From an uncultured Collinsella sp. (lineage in GTDB: Bacteria > Actinomycetota > Coriobacteriia > Coriobacteriales > Coriobacteriaceae), in contig UROC01000068.1 in assembly GCA_900549345.1 (NCBI GenBank), forward strand, positions 1-10,291: DNA of 10,291 nucleotides. Direction: 5' to 3'. Below are positions 1 to 6,582 of the stretch, piece after piece. The stretch's first letter is position 1; every line of letters starts with the position of its first letter. The notes under the pieces are model-generated. The model did not search any database, was not told the DNA's origin, and was given only the letters and a program-made list of their open reading frames with translations. The position numbers and the translations under genes were made by a program.

Positions 1-279
1 AGCTGCCAGTCGCTCATGCTCGATGACCAGAGCCGCTTCGACACCATCCCCGCCATGGACATCCGCGCCAAGAACGTCGACATCGGCCACGAGGCCACCA
101 TCGGCCGCATCGGCGACGACAAGGTGTTCTACCTGATGAGCCGCGGCATCTCGGAGGAAGAGGCCCGCACCATGATCGTCAACGGCTTTGCTAACCCGGT
201 CTCCAAGGAGCTGCCGCTGGAGTACGCCGTCGAGATGAACAACCTGATCAAGCTCGAGATGGAAGGAGCGATCGGATAA
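1..279 (+). CDS. sufB: SufB, Fe-S cluster assembly scaffold subunit (C-terminal 92 residues, 5' partial)
   Basis: The frame is open from the first base, so the gene is cut by the window edge and only the last 92 of the roughly 470 residues usual for SufB are present. SufB is the scaffold subunit of the cytoplasmic SufBCD complex, on which the nascent Fe-S cluster is assembled. The fragment has the SufB C-terminal signature: a Cys at codon 2 (bases 4-6), then Gly-His-Glu-Ala-Thr with the Glu at codon 31, then Phe-Tyr-Leu-Met-Ser-Arg-Gly and Met-Ile-Val-Asn-Gly-Phe. The Cys-Glu spacing of 29 residues equals that of E. coli Cys405 and Glu434, which are implicated in cluster building, so both key residues appear present. 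The TAA stop shares one base with the sufD start, indicating translational coupling. The expected upstream neighbour is sufC, outside the window. Confidence 0.95.
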   Translation, partial: SCQSLMLDDQSRFDTIPAMDIRAKNVDIGHEATIGRIGDDKVFYLMSRGISEEEARTMIVNGFANPVSKELPLEYAVEMNNLIKLEMEGAIG

Positions 280-1550
280 TGAAACAGGAAACCAACGCCG
301 CTGCTACCACGCTCGAGCAGGTCAACGCGATGCCCGCAGCAACCTGGGGCTGGTTGAAAATGAATCAGACCAAGCTCGAGCTCTCTGACGAGCTTGCCGC
401 CGCTCCCGCGGAGGCCGTTGAGGTCGAAGGCTTGGGCGAGCAGTTTTCCGGCGCTGCCGACGCGTTTGGCACCGCCATGAACGCCATGGCCGAGCGCTTC
501 CCCGAGCGCCGCGCCTCCGCCCCCGGTGATGCCGCCGACCGCGCCCGCATCACGCCCGAGACCGAGCTCGACGTGCCCGCCACCTCCGTCTACCAGGCCG
601 GCGCCATCAAGCTCGAGGAGGAGCTCTCCCCTGCTGAAGCCTTCGAAACCGGCATGGGCGAGGCTGCCTACGCCTACTTGGCCGAGCACGCTACCAAGCG
701 CATCGTCATCGATGTGCCCGCATACCAGCACGCCACGGTTACCGTGCGTGTGAGCGGTGTCGATGCCGCCGCGGCCATCGCCGCCATCGACATCGTCGCT
801 CGCCCGCAGGCAACGCTCGACCTGCATATTGCCCTAGACTCTCCTGTTACCGGCGAGGGTGTCGTGGGCTCCGTGCTACGCGTGTGCGCCCACGAGTACG
901 CCACCGTCAACGTGACCTGCGCGCAGACACTCGACGACAGCTGGATCGCACTCGACGACACCGGCCTGTTCCTGGACGAGGGCGCGCGCGTCAACGTGCA
1001 GCACACCGTCCTGGGTGCCGGCGCCAGCGCCACCGGCCTTGCCGGCGACCTGCTGGGCGACACCGCCAAGGTGACCATCGATACCGATTACCTGGGCGCC
1101 CGCGAGCAGGTGCGCGACTTTAACTACGAGCTGCGCCACCGCGGTCGCAAGACCGAGTGCGAGATCGACGCCAACGGCGTGCTGACCGGCACGTCCAAGA
1201 AGGTCTACCGTGGCACCATCGACCTCGTGCACGGCTGCAAGGGTGCAACCGGCACCGAACGCGAGACGGTGCTTTTGGCCAACAAGGGCGTCGACAACAA
1301 GACCGTTCCCGTCATTCTCTGTGACGAGGACGACGTCGCCGGCAACCACGGCGCCACCATCGGTCACGTCCGCGACGAGCAGCTGTTCTACCTCGCCTGC
1401 CGTGGCCTTGACCAAAACGCCGCCGAGGACCTGTTCATCCGCGCCAAGCTGGAGGACGCCGCGCTTTCCGCCACCGACGAGCGCACCCGCGCCGCCGTCG
1501 TCCGCCTAGGCAACAACCTGATCGACAACTTTGAAGAGGAGCTCGCATGA
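279..1550 (+). CDS. sufD: SufD, Fe-S cluster assembly complex subunit
   Basis: A 423-residue protein, the normal SufD size. SufD pairs with SufB through their beta-helix domains in the SufBCD complex and is needed for cluster assembly and iron acquisition. Residues 1 to about 130 form an Ala/Glu-rich helical N-terminal region. Residues from about 140 to 340 have the alternating hydrophobic pattern of the SufBD beta-helix core. The C-terminal part contains Asn-His-Gly-Ala-Thr-Ile-Gly with His357, at the place of the E. coli SufD His360 that contributes to the SufB-SufD interface. It is followed by Leu-Phe-Tyr-Leu-Ala-Cys-Arg-Gly, which mirrors the matching segment of SufB, as expected for these paralogues. 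The ATG overlaps the sufB stop by one base, and the TGA overlaps the sufS ATG by four. The N-terminal third is poorly conserved in the family, so the assignment rests on the C-terminal half and the operon position. Confidence 0.94.
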   Translation: MKQETNAAATTLEQVNAMPAATWGWLKMNQTKLELSDELAAAPAEAVEVEGLGEQFSGAADAFGTAMNAMAERFPERRASAPGDAADRARITPETELDVPATSVYQAGAIKLEEELSPAEAFETGMGEAAYAYLAEHATKRIVIDVPAYQHATVTVRVSGVDAAAAIAAIDIVARPQATLDLHIALDSPVTGEGVVGSVLRVCAHEYATVNVTCAQTLDDSWIALDDTGLFLDEGARVNVQHTVLGAGASATGLAGDLLGDTAKVTIDTDYLGAREQVRDFNYELRHRGRKTECEIDANGVLTGTSKKVYRGTIDLVHGCKGATGTERETVLLANKGVDNKTVPVILCDEDDVAGNHGATIGHVRDEQLFYLACRGLDQNAAEDLFIRAKLEDAALSATDERTRAAVVRLGNNLIDNFEEELA

Positions 1551-2872
1551 TCGACACCGAGCACGTTAAATGCGACACCTGTACCGCCCCCGAGCCCATG
1601 GAGCTCGACGCCAGCGACGAGGCTTCGCGCGGCTGGCCCACCGTGGACATCGAGACCAACCCCTACAAGGGCCAGTTCCCGCTGTTCCAGCAGCACCCCG
1701 AGATCGCTTTCCTCGATAGCGCCGCCACCGCGCAGCGCCCTGCCCGTGTGCTCGACGCCGAACGCGACTTCTACCAGCGCATGAACGCCAACCCCCTGCG
1801 CGGCCTGTACTCGCTGTCCGTCGAGGCCACCGACGCCATCGCGAAGGTCCGCCAGCAGATCGCTGACCTCATCGGCGCCTCACAGGCCAACGAGGTCGTC
1901 TTCACCCGCAACACGAGCGAGTCGCTCAACCTGGTCGCTAAGAGCTTTGCGCCCACAGTGCTCGAACCGGGCGACGAGGTCGTCATCACCATCATGGAGC
2001 ACCACTCCAACCTGATTCCGTGGCAGCAGGTCTGCCGCGAGACCGGCGCCAAGCTCGTCTACCTCTACCCCACCAAGACCGGCCAGCTCACCACCGAGGA
2101 GGTTCTTGCCAAGGTGGGTCCCAAGACCAAGATCCTAGCCGTGGGACAGGTCTCCAACGTGCTGGGCGTCGAGAACCCGGTCAAGAACCTCGGCAAACTC
2201 GTGCACAAGTACGGCGGCTACCTGGTCGTCGACGGCGCGCAGTCGCTGCCGCACATGCCGGTCGATGTGGCCGACCTGGGCGCCGACTTCTTTGCCTTTA
2301 GTGCGCACAAGGCCATGGGCCCCATGGGCATCGGCGTGCTGTGGGGCAAGATGGACCTGCTCAACGCCATGCCGCCCATGCTTACCGGCGGCGAGATGAT
2401 CGATTCGGTCACCGAGCAGAACGCTGTCTGGGCTCCCGTCCCCGAGAAGTTCGAGGCCGGCACGCAGGACGCCGCCGGCATCTTCGCCACGGGCGCCGCA
2501 CTCGATTACCTGGTCAACACGGTGGGTTACGAGAACATCCAGGCCCGCGAGCAGGCACTCGTCCACTATCTGATGGGCGAACTCATGCAGCTCGACTTTG
2601 TCCAGATCATCGGCTCCATCTATTGGGACAACCACCACGGCGTCGTGAGCTTTAACGTCAAGGGCATCCACCCGCACGACGTAGCGAGCATCATGGACAT
2701 GGACGGCGTCTGCATTCGCGCCGGCCACCACTGTGCGCAGCCGCTGCTCACCTGGCTGGGCGTCGAGAACCTTGCCTGCTGCCGCGCCAGCGTGGCCTTC
2801 TACAACGACAAGGCCGATATCGACAAGTTCATCGCCGGCCTGCATCACGTTTGGAGCACGTTCAATGGGTAA
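1547..2872 (+). CDS. sufS: SufS, group II cysteine desulfurase
   Basis: A 441-residue PLP-dependent cysteine desulfurase (aminotransferase class V fold). It converts L-cysteine to L-alanine and holds the sulfur as an enzyme persulfide for Fe-S cluster assembly. The PLP lysine is Lys255 in Ser-Ala-His-Lys. The catalytic cysteine is Cys396 in Arg-Ala-Gly-His-His-Cys-Ala-Gln-Pro, the arrangement of SufS rather than IscS. A Cys-Cys-Arg-Ala-Ser segment (411-415) supplies the substrate-binding Arg413. The protein carries about 35 extra N-terminal residues compared with typical SufS of about 406; these include Cys9-Asp-Thr-Cys12. The start is supported by the ATGA overlap with sufD, though a later Met (residue 18) exists. 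It overlaps sufU by 8 nt, fitting delivery of its persulfide to SufU. Confidence 0.97.
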   Translation: MIDTEHVKCDTCTAPEPMELDASDEASRGWPTVDIETNPYKGQFPLFQQHPEIAFLDSAATAQRPARVLDAERDFYQRMNANPLRGLYSLSVEATDAIAKVRQQIADLIGASQANEVVFTRNTSESLNLVAKSFAPTVLEPGDEVVITIMEHHSNLIPWQQVCRETGAKLVYLYPTKTGQLTTEEVLAKVGPKTKILAVGQVSNVLGVENPVKNLGKLVHKYGGYLVVDGAQSLPHMPVDVADLGADFFAFSAHKAMGPMGIGVLWGKMDLLNAMPPMLTGGEMIDSVTEQNAVWAPVPEKFEAGTQDAAGIFATGAALDYLVNTVGYENIQAREQALVHYLMGELMQLDFVQIIGSIYWDNHHGVVSFNVKGIHPHDVASIMDMDGVCIRAGHHCAQPLLTWLGVENLACCRASVAFYNDKADIDKFIAGLHHVWSTFNG

Positions 2873-3299
2873 TCTGTACACCTCCACCACGTTTATGGAG
2901 CACAACTCGCACCCCGACTACAAGTACGAGATGGACGCCCCCACGCACGAGCACGACGGCATCAACCCCAGCTGCGGAGACGAGCTCACCTTGCAGCTAC
3001 GTGTCGAGAACAACGTGATCGAGGAGGCCTCCTTTACCGGCCACGGCTGCGCCATCAGCCAGGCAAGCGCCGACATCATGGCCGACCTCATCACCGGCGA
3101 GACCGTCGAGGAAGCTCGCCGCTTGGCAGAGCTCTTCCTCGCCATGATCCGCGGCGAGAAGCTCTCCGAGGAGGACCTGGAAGACCTGGACGAAGCCGCC
3201 CAGCTCCAGGACATCTCGCACATGCCCGCCCGCGTCAAGTGCGCCGAGCTCGCCTGGCGCACCCTCGACGGCATGCTCACGGGACAAAATAATCAGTAG
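2865..3299 (+). CDS. sufU: SufU, zinc-dependent sulfurtransferase partner of SufS
   Basis: A 144-residue IscU-fold protein. In Gram-positive SUF systems SufU binds zinc and accepts sulfur from SufS rather than acting as the main scaffold. The expected ligands are visible: Cys37 and Asp39 in Pro-Ser-Cys-Gly-Asp-Glu, Cys62 in Gly-His-Gly-Cys-Ala-Ile-Ser, and Cys126 in Val-Lys-Cys-Ala-Glu-Leu-Ala-Trp. The acidic segment between Cys62 and Cys126 (about residues 96-118) is the insertion that separates SufU from IscU. The frame is open further upstream inside sufS, but ATG 2865 is chosen because the family begins here, a GGAG-type ribosome site lies about nine bases before it, and the 8-nt overlap with sufS keeps the coupling seen through the operon. 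It is the last gene of the operon, followed directly by a terminator. Confidence 0.96.
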   Translation: MGNLYTSTTFMEHNSHPDYKYEMDAPTHEHDGINPSCGDELTLQLRVENNVIEEASFTGHGCAISQASADIMADLITGETVEEARRLAELFLAMIRGEKLSEEDLEDLDEAAQLQDISHMPARVKCAELAWRTLDGMLTGQNNQ

Positions 3300-3324
3300 T
3301 ATTTGTCCCAAATCTTAAGAATTT

Positions 3325-3366
3325 TGTTGGCCGAATCGCTTGACAAGAGTGGTTCGGCCATTTTCT
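3325..3366. terminator. Bidirectional intrinsic terminator between sufU and the transposase
   Basis: A perfect 8-bp stem, TGGCCGAA (3328-3335) with TTCGGCCA (3353-3360), is followed by TTTTC on the plus strand and preceded by AATTTTG, which gives an A/U-rich tail on the minus strand as well. It sits in the 65-base gap between the convergent stops of sufU and the transposase, so it can end transcription from both sides. The loop is long (17 bases), which makes it a moderate rather than a strong terminator. Confidence 0.8.
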
Positions 3367-4165
3367 ATTCCGAGCCCTCAGCCTGAGCATTCACCCGCGC
3401 ATAAGCGCGCACGATACGAGAGACGGTACTCTTGCTGATTCCCGTATACCGTTCGATCTCGCGCACCGTGTAGCCGCCATCGTGCAGGGCGAAAATGATT
3501 CCGTCTCGCCGCGAGGGTGCTACGGTCTTGAGTTTGTTGAGCGGCACACCCAGGCGCTTCGCCATCTTGTCGGCAAACGCACGCCGCTCCCACTCTGTCT
3601 CATCCATATCGTGAATCACCGGATCGGAACCATCGGGCATTAACAGAGAATAATCCAGAAACCCCCTGACAGACTCAAAGAGCTCGAGCACACAAGAAGG
3701 GTCCGAAAATCCCCTCGTCATATCGTTGTCATACGCTCGCAGATACTCGGCAAAGCTGCTCCACGGATAGCGCTCGATCAGGGCGATACCCGCCTCCTGC
3801 GGATTAGCATGAACATAGCGAATGGCGGCCATTAGATAACGGTCGGTATCGAGCGAGCGCCGGTCAAAACGGTTCTGGAACAGATGGCCCGTGCGCCCCG
3901 TGCGTTTATTGAACCGACGAGCGTACGTCAAAAGCAGTCGTTGCATCGCCGCGCTCATCGTGTCCTCATAATCCGAGAGTACCAGATCCACGTGATTGCC
4001 CATAAGGCACCAGGCGATAACCGTCACGCCCGCCTCGCGGCAGCACTCGCGCATCAGCTCCAAAACCTCCCACCGGTCTTCATCGCCCTCAAAGATGAGC
4101 TGCTTGCCCGTACCGCGGGCACAAACATGGTAAAAGCCGGTAACCGTTCTCCAAACGCGCTGCAT
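3365..4165 (-). CDS. REP-associated (Y1 / IS200-like) tyrosine transposase with C-terminal HTH
   Basis: A 266-residue protein of the Y1_Tnp HUH-endonuclease superfamily, closest in layout to REP-associated tyrosine transposases (RAYTs). These cut single-stranded DNA at hairpins through a phosphotyrosine link and are often single-copy, domesticated genes. Visible motifs are an early Tyr-His-Val-Cys-Ala-Arg-Gly (11-17), Trp-Cys-Leu-Met-Gly-Asn-His-Val-Asp (52-60), the candidate catalytic Tyr81 in Thr-Tyr-Ala-Arg-Arg-Phe-Asn, Gly-His-Leu-Phe-Gln-Asn-Arg-Phe (93-100), and Tyr-Val-His-Ala-Asn-Pro (117-122). Residues about 231-255 form a helix-turn-helix. The metal motif reads His58-Val-Asp60 where the family normally has His-x-His. 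The start at 4165 was chosen over the longer frame (to 4378) because the family N-terminus begins here and GAAGGGAG lies four bases upstream. No terminal repeats or partner TnpB are visible. Confidence 0.85.
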   Translation of the reverse strand: MQRVWRTVTGFYHVCARGTGKQLIFEGDEDRWEVLELMRECCREAGVTVIAWCLMGNHVDLVLSDYEDTMSAAMQRLLLTYARRFNKRTGRTGHLFQNRFDRRSLDTDRYLMAAIRYVHANPQEAGIALIERYPWSSFAEYLRAYDNDMTRGFSDPSCVLELFESVRGFLDYSLLMPDGSDPVIHDMDETEWERRAFADKMAKRLGVPLNKLKTVAPSRRDGIIFALHDGGYTVREIERYTGISKSTVSRIVRAYARVNAQAEGSE

Positions 4166-4169
4166 GGCG

Positions 4170-4177
4170 CTCCCTTC
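4170..4177 (-). promoter_or_regulatory. Ribosome binding site deciding the transposase start
   Basis: On the minus strand this reads GAAGGGAG, four bases before the ATG at 4165. It favours the 266-residue product over the 337-residue open frame, whose extra 71 residues show no family similarity. Confidence 0.7.
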
Positions 4178-4289
4178 GCCTGGATCTGCTTGCCATCCAA
4201 TACAACACGATTGAAGCGTGCCACCAAAACATTCACGCAAAACAATACATTCGCGCGGCCAAAGGCAATAAACAGGCGGCGAACGGCAC

Positions 4290-4316
4290 CGTTGCAACAG
4301 GTCAGCCCCTGCAACG
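4290..4316. repeat. REP-like imperfect palindrome upstream of the transposase
   Basis: CGTTGCA (4290-4296) is an inverted repeat of TGCAACG (4310-4316), a 7-bp perfect stem with a 13-base loop. An alternative fold pairs GTTG/CAAC and CAGG/CCTG. It lies about 125 bases upstream of the transposase start in otherwise featureless sequence. RAYT proteins act on such short extragenic palindromes, so it may be a substrate or remnant, but only one copy can be seen here. Confidence 0.4.
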
Positions 4317-4444
4317 CTTACAAGAGCTGACCAAAAGCTTGCCCAAGACGAACCCCCTCTACAAAAGTTCACGACCACAGAATATAGAGTTAAACCGTTT
4401 CAATTAAAACTTCCGGACTTCTCGCTACGAAAACTGAGCCGTTC

Positions 4445-4480
4445 GCCGAATATTCCGTGCATTTCGCGGTATTATAGGGG
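4445..4480 (+). promoter_or_regulatory. Candidate promoter of the scaffold-GGGtGRT pair
   Basis: TATTAT at 4470-4475 is a reasonable -10 element, about 95 bases before the scaffold start and inside the A/T-rich stretch. No convincing -35 box stands 16-18 bases before it, so the call rests on the -10 and on the need for a promoter between divergent genes. Confidence 0.3.
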
Positions 4481-4503
4481 CTGCATGTCATGTCCCTTTC
4501 GAA

Positions 4504-4533
4504 GGGTCGCCCGGCAATCGCCAGCCACGACCC
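4504..4533 (+). promoter_or_regulatory. Leader hairpin in the 5' untranslated region of the scaffold gene
   Basis: GGGTCG (4504-4509) pairs with CGACCC (4528-4533), and inside it GGC (4513-4515) pairs with GCC (4520-4522) around an AATC tetraloop. This gives a two-tier stem with internal loops between the candidate promoter and the ribosome site. There is no U tract, so it is not an obvious terminator. It could be a stabilising or regulatory leader, or the binding site of a regulator. Confidence 0.35.
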
Positions 4534-4557
4534 CCAGACGGGACGCCAACACGATAG

Positions 4558-4567
4558 AGAGGAGAGG
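4558..4567 (+). promoter_or_regulatory. Ribosome binding site deciding the scaffold gene start
   Basis: The purine run AGAGGAGAGG ends one base before ATG 4569, with core AGGAG four bases upstream. It selects this start over the in-frame ATG at 4485, whose 28 extra residues are basic and unlike the family. Confidence 0.7.
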
Positions 4568-4568
4568 C

Positions 4569-5303
4569 ATGCAGTACTCACAGGAAGTGGAGAACATGTG
4601 CCCCGTTGCCAAGGGTGCATACCACGGCCCCGCACCCATCCCCGAGGAGGGCAAGTGGGTCCAGGCTAAGGAGATTTCCGACATCTCCGGTCTTACGCAC
4701 GGTGTGGGTTGGTGCGCACCTCAGCAGGGCGCCTGCAAGCTCACGCTGAACGTCAAGGACGGCATCATCGAGGAGGCCCTCGTTGAGACCATCGGCTGCT
4801 CGGGCATGACCCACTCTGCCGCCATGGCTTCCGAGATCCTTCCCGGTAAGACCATCCTCGAGGCCCTCAACACCGACCTCGTCTGCGACGCCATCAACGT
4901 TGCTATGCGCGAGATCTTCCTGCAGATCGTTTACGGCCGCAGCCAGACCGCGTTCTCCGAGGGCGGCCTGCCCGTGGGCGCCTCCCTCGACGACCTCGGC
5001 AAGGGCCTTCGCTCTCAGGTCGGCACCATGTTCGGCACCAAGGCCAAGGGCGCTCGTTACCTCGAGCTCGCTCAGGGCTACGTCACCCGCATGGCTCTCA
5101 ACGACAAGAACGAGATCATCGCATTCGAGTTCCTGAACCTCGGCAAGTTCACCGACGCCGTCAAGGCCGGCAAGACCCCCGAGGAGGCCATCGCTGGCGC
5201 TATGGGCCACTATGGTCAGTGGGAGAACGCTGCCAAGTACATCGACCCGCGCACCGACGAGGAGACTCACTCCGTCGCCAGCGTGTTCCCGGTTCACGAG
5301 TAG
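4569..5303 (+). CDS. Iron-sulfur cluster assembly scaffold-like protein (divergent IscU/NifU fold) paired with GGGtGRT
   Basis: A 244-residue protein. Residues about 55-110 follow the IscU/NifU N-terminal pattern: Lys-Leu-Thr-Leu-Asn-Val-Lys-Asp-Gly-Ile-Ile-Glu-Glu-Ala, then Gly-Cys77-Ser-Gly-Met, an Ala-rich helix, Gly-Lys-Thr-Ile-Leu-Glu-Ala-Leu, and Cys106. The canonical Cys-Gly-Asp motif is missing. Instead there are Cys49 and Cys56 in a Trp-Cys-Ala-Pro-Gln-Gln-Gly-Ala-Cys segment, plus Cys11 near the N-terminus. The last 130 or so residues are an extension not found in IscU or SufU, ending in a segment rich in Gly, Tyr and His. The known association of this family is with the GGGtGRT protein, here 18 bases downstream. 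A cytoplasmic role in Fe-S or sulfur handling is likely by fold. Its substrate is unknown, and true scaffold activity is inferred only. Confidence 0.85.
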   Translation: MQYSQEVENMCPVAKGAYHGPAPIPEEGKWVQAKEISDISGLTHGVGWCAPQQGACKLTLNVKDGIIEEALVETIGCSGMTHSAAMASEILPGKTILEALNTDLVCDAINVAMREIFLQIVYGRSQTAFSEGGLPVGASLDDLGKGLRSQVGTMFGTKAKGARYLELAQGYVTRMALNDKNEIIAFEFLNLGKFTDAVKAGKTPEEAIAGAMGHYGQWENAAKYIDPRTDEETHSVASVFPVHE

Positions 5304-5321
5304 AAAGGGAGGGAAATAACT

Positions 5322-6326
5322 ATGACTGTTACGTTCGAAGGTTACGAGCGCCGCGCTGACAAGATCAACAAGTGCCTCGCCGACAACGGCATCGCCTCCC
5401 TCGAGGAAGCTCTGCAGATCTGCACCGACAAGGGCTTCAACCCGCGTGAGATCGTCAACAACACCCAGTCCATCGCCTTCCAGAACGCCGAGTGGGCCTA
5501 CACCCTCGGCTGCGCTCTCGCTGTCAAGCGTGGCGCCAAGACTGCTTCTGAGGCTGCCGCCATCATCGGCGAGGGCATCCAGGCCTTCACCGTTCCCGGC
5601 TCCGTCGCTGAGGACCGCAAGGTCGGTCTGGGCCACGGCAACCTGGGCGCTATGCTGCTCTCCGACGACACCGAGTGCTTCGCCTTCCTGGCCGGCCACG
5701 AGTCCTTCGCTGCCGCTGAGGGTGCTATCGGCCTGGCTCTGAACGCCAACAAGGCTCGCAAGAAGCCGCTGCGCGTTATCCTGAACGGTCTGGGCAAGGA
5801 CGCCGCCCAGATCATCGCCCGCATCAACGGCTTCACCTACGTGAAGACCCAGTTCGACTACTACACGGGCGAGCTCAAGGTCGTCGAGACCATCCCCTAC
5901 TCCGATGGTCCCCGCGCTGCCGTTAACTGCTACGGCTCCGACGACGTCCGCGAGGGCGTTGCCATCATGTGGCACGAGAACGTCGACATCTCGATCACCG
6001 GTAACTCCACCAACCCCACGCGCTTCCAGCACCCCGTCGCTGGCACCTACAAGAAGGAGCGCCTCGAGGCTGGCAAGAAGTACTTCTCCGTCGCTTCTGG
6101 TGGCGGCACTGGCCGTACCCTGCACCCGGACAACATGGGCGCCGGCCCCGCCTCTTACGGCATGACCGACACCATGGGCCGTATGCACTCCGACGCCCAG
6201 TTCGCTGGTTCTTCCTCCGTGCCTGCGCACGTCGACATGATGGGTCTCATCGGCATGGGCAACAACCCCATGGTCGGTGCCACCGTCGCTTGCGCTGTCG
6301 CCGTCGAGGAGGCCCTCAAGGCCTAA
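5322..6326 (+). CDS. GGGtGRT protein (family of unknown function)
   Basis: A 334-residue protein carrying the motif that names its family, Gly-Gly-Gly-Thr-Gly-Arg-Thr, at residues 260-266. It is followed by conserved Gly/Met/His-rich stretches such as Met-Gly-Arg-Met-His-Ser (285-290) and Gly-Met-Gly-Asn-Asn-Pro (311-316). Four Cys outside the C-terminal part (residues 18, 34, 64, 119) and further ones at 203 and 324 could be metal or redox sites. No signal peptide or membrane segment is visible, so it should be cytoplasmic. The start follows a strong AAAGGGAGGG ribosome site. It forms a two-gene unit with the scaffold-like gene and ends just before a strong terminator. Many GCT, GTT and CGT codons compared with the suf genes suggest high expression. 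The reaction or role of the family is not known to me. Confidence 0.9.
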   Translation: MTVTFEGYERRADKINKCLADNGIASLEEALQICTDKGFNPREIVNNTQSIAFQNAEWAYTLGCALAVKRGAKTASEAAAIIGEGIQAFTVPGSVAEDRKVGLGHGNLGAMLLSDDTECFAFLAGHESFAAAEGAIGLALNANKARKKPLRVILNGLGKDAAQIIARINGFTYVKTQFDYYTGELKVVETIPYSDGPRAAVNCYGSDDVREGVAIMWHENVDISITGNSTNPTRFQHPVAGTYKKERLEAGKKYFSVASGGGTGRTLHPDNMGAGPASYGMTDTMGRMHSDAQFAGSSSVPAHVDMMGLIGMGNNPMVGATVACAVAVEEALKA

Positions 6327-6360
6327 TCGCGCCCGCGCGATGCTCATATAGTTGAGCTTT

Positions 6361-6395
6361 AGAGCCGCTACCTTTTAAGGTGGCGGCTCTTTTTG
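6361..6395 (+). terminator. Strong intrinsic terminator after the GGGtGRT gene
   Basis: AGAGCCGC-T-ACCTT pairs with AAGGT-G-GCGGCTCT around a TT turn (6361-6390), a stem of about 14 pairs with one internal mismatch. A run of T follows (6390-6394). It lies 35 bases after the stop codon. A smaller GCTCA/TGAGC hairpin stands just before it (about 6341-6356). Confidence 0.93.
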
Positions 6396-6570
6396 TTTGC
6401 ACTGTCGCAGGGTAGCTAATGCCGATATATCAGTTGGGGCGATATACGAGATGTGATGAGATGGAGCATCAGAACGCCCATGACGCCCACCTGCCATATG
6501 TGCCCTTTACCGATTTGCCGAGTCTTTGCGGCCCCATTGCCGATCACCCGTGCGACAATGCGCCGGACGA

Positions 6571-6577
6571 GAAAGGA
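6571..6577 (+). promoter_or_regulatory. Ribosome binding site deciding the flavoprotein start
   Basis: GAAAGGA stands five bases before ATG 6583. The flavin-binding fold starts at residue 5 of that product, so the in-frame ATG at 6526 is unlikely to be used. Confidence 0.65.
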
Positions 6578-6582
6578 ATCCG

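Larger units (their letters stand above)
4166..4568. other. Gene-free 403-base region between divergent genes
   Basis: The region separates the minus-strand transposase from the plus-strand scaffold gene. It is clearly richer in A and T (about 4190-4480) than the genes on either side. The open frames crossing it (plus 3884-4330, minus 4390-4635) have no recognisable protein and oppose or overlap better genes. It contains the palindrome at 4290-4316, a candidate promoter near 4470 and a leader hairpin at 4504-4533. I see no tRNA, known riboswitch or CRISPR repeat in it. Confidence 0.7.

Noticed and set aside
129..827. 232-residue minus-strand open frame across sufB and sufD
   Set aside because: It is antisense to conserved suf sequence and has a repetitive Gly/Val/Asp composition.
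3884..4330. 148-residue plus-strand open frame over the transposase 5' half and upstream region
   Set aside because: It opposes a recognisable transposase and shows no family signature.
4166..4378. N-terminal extension of the transposase frame
   Set aside because: The 71 extra residues show no family similarity and a good ribosome site precedes the internal Met at 4165.
4578..6347. 589-residue minus-strand open frame across the scaffold and GGGtGRT genes
   Set aside because: It is the low-complexity Gly/Val/Leu/Asp-rich antisense frame expected of GC-rich genes, lies opposite two well-supported genes and matches no family.
6423..6446. CGATATA occurring twice, 17 bases apart, upstream of the flavoprotein
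   Set aside because: Seven-base matches of this kind arise by chance; there is no supporting promoter geometry.
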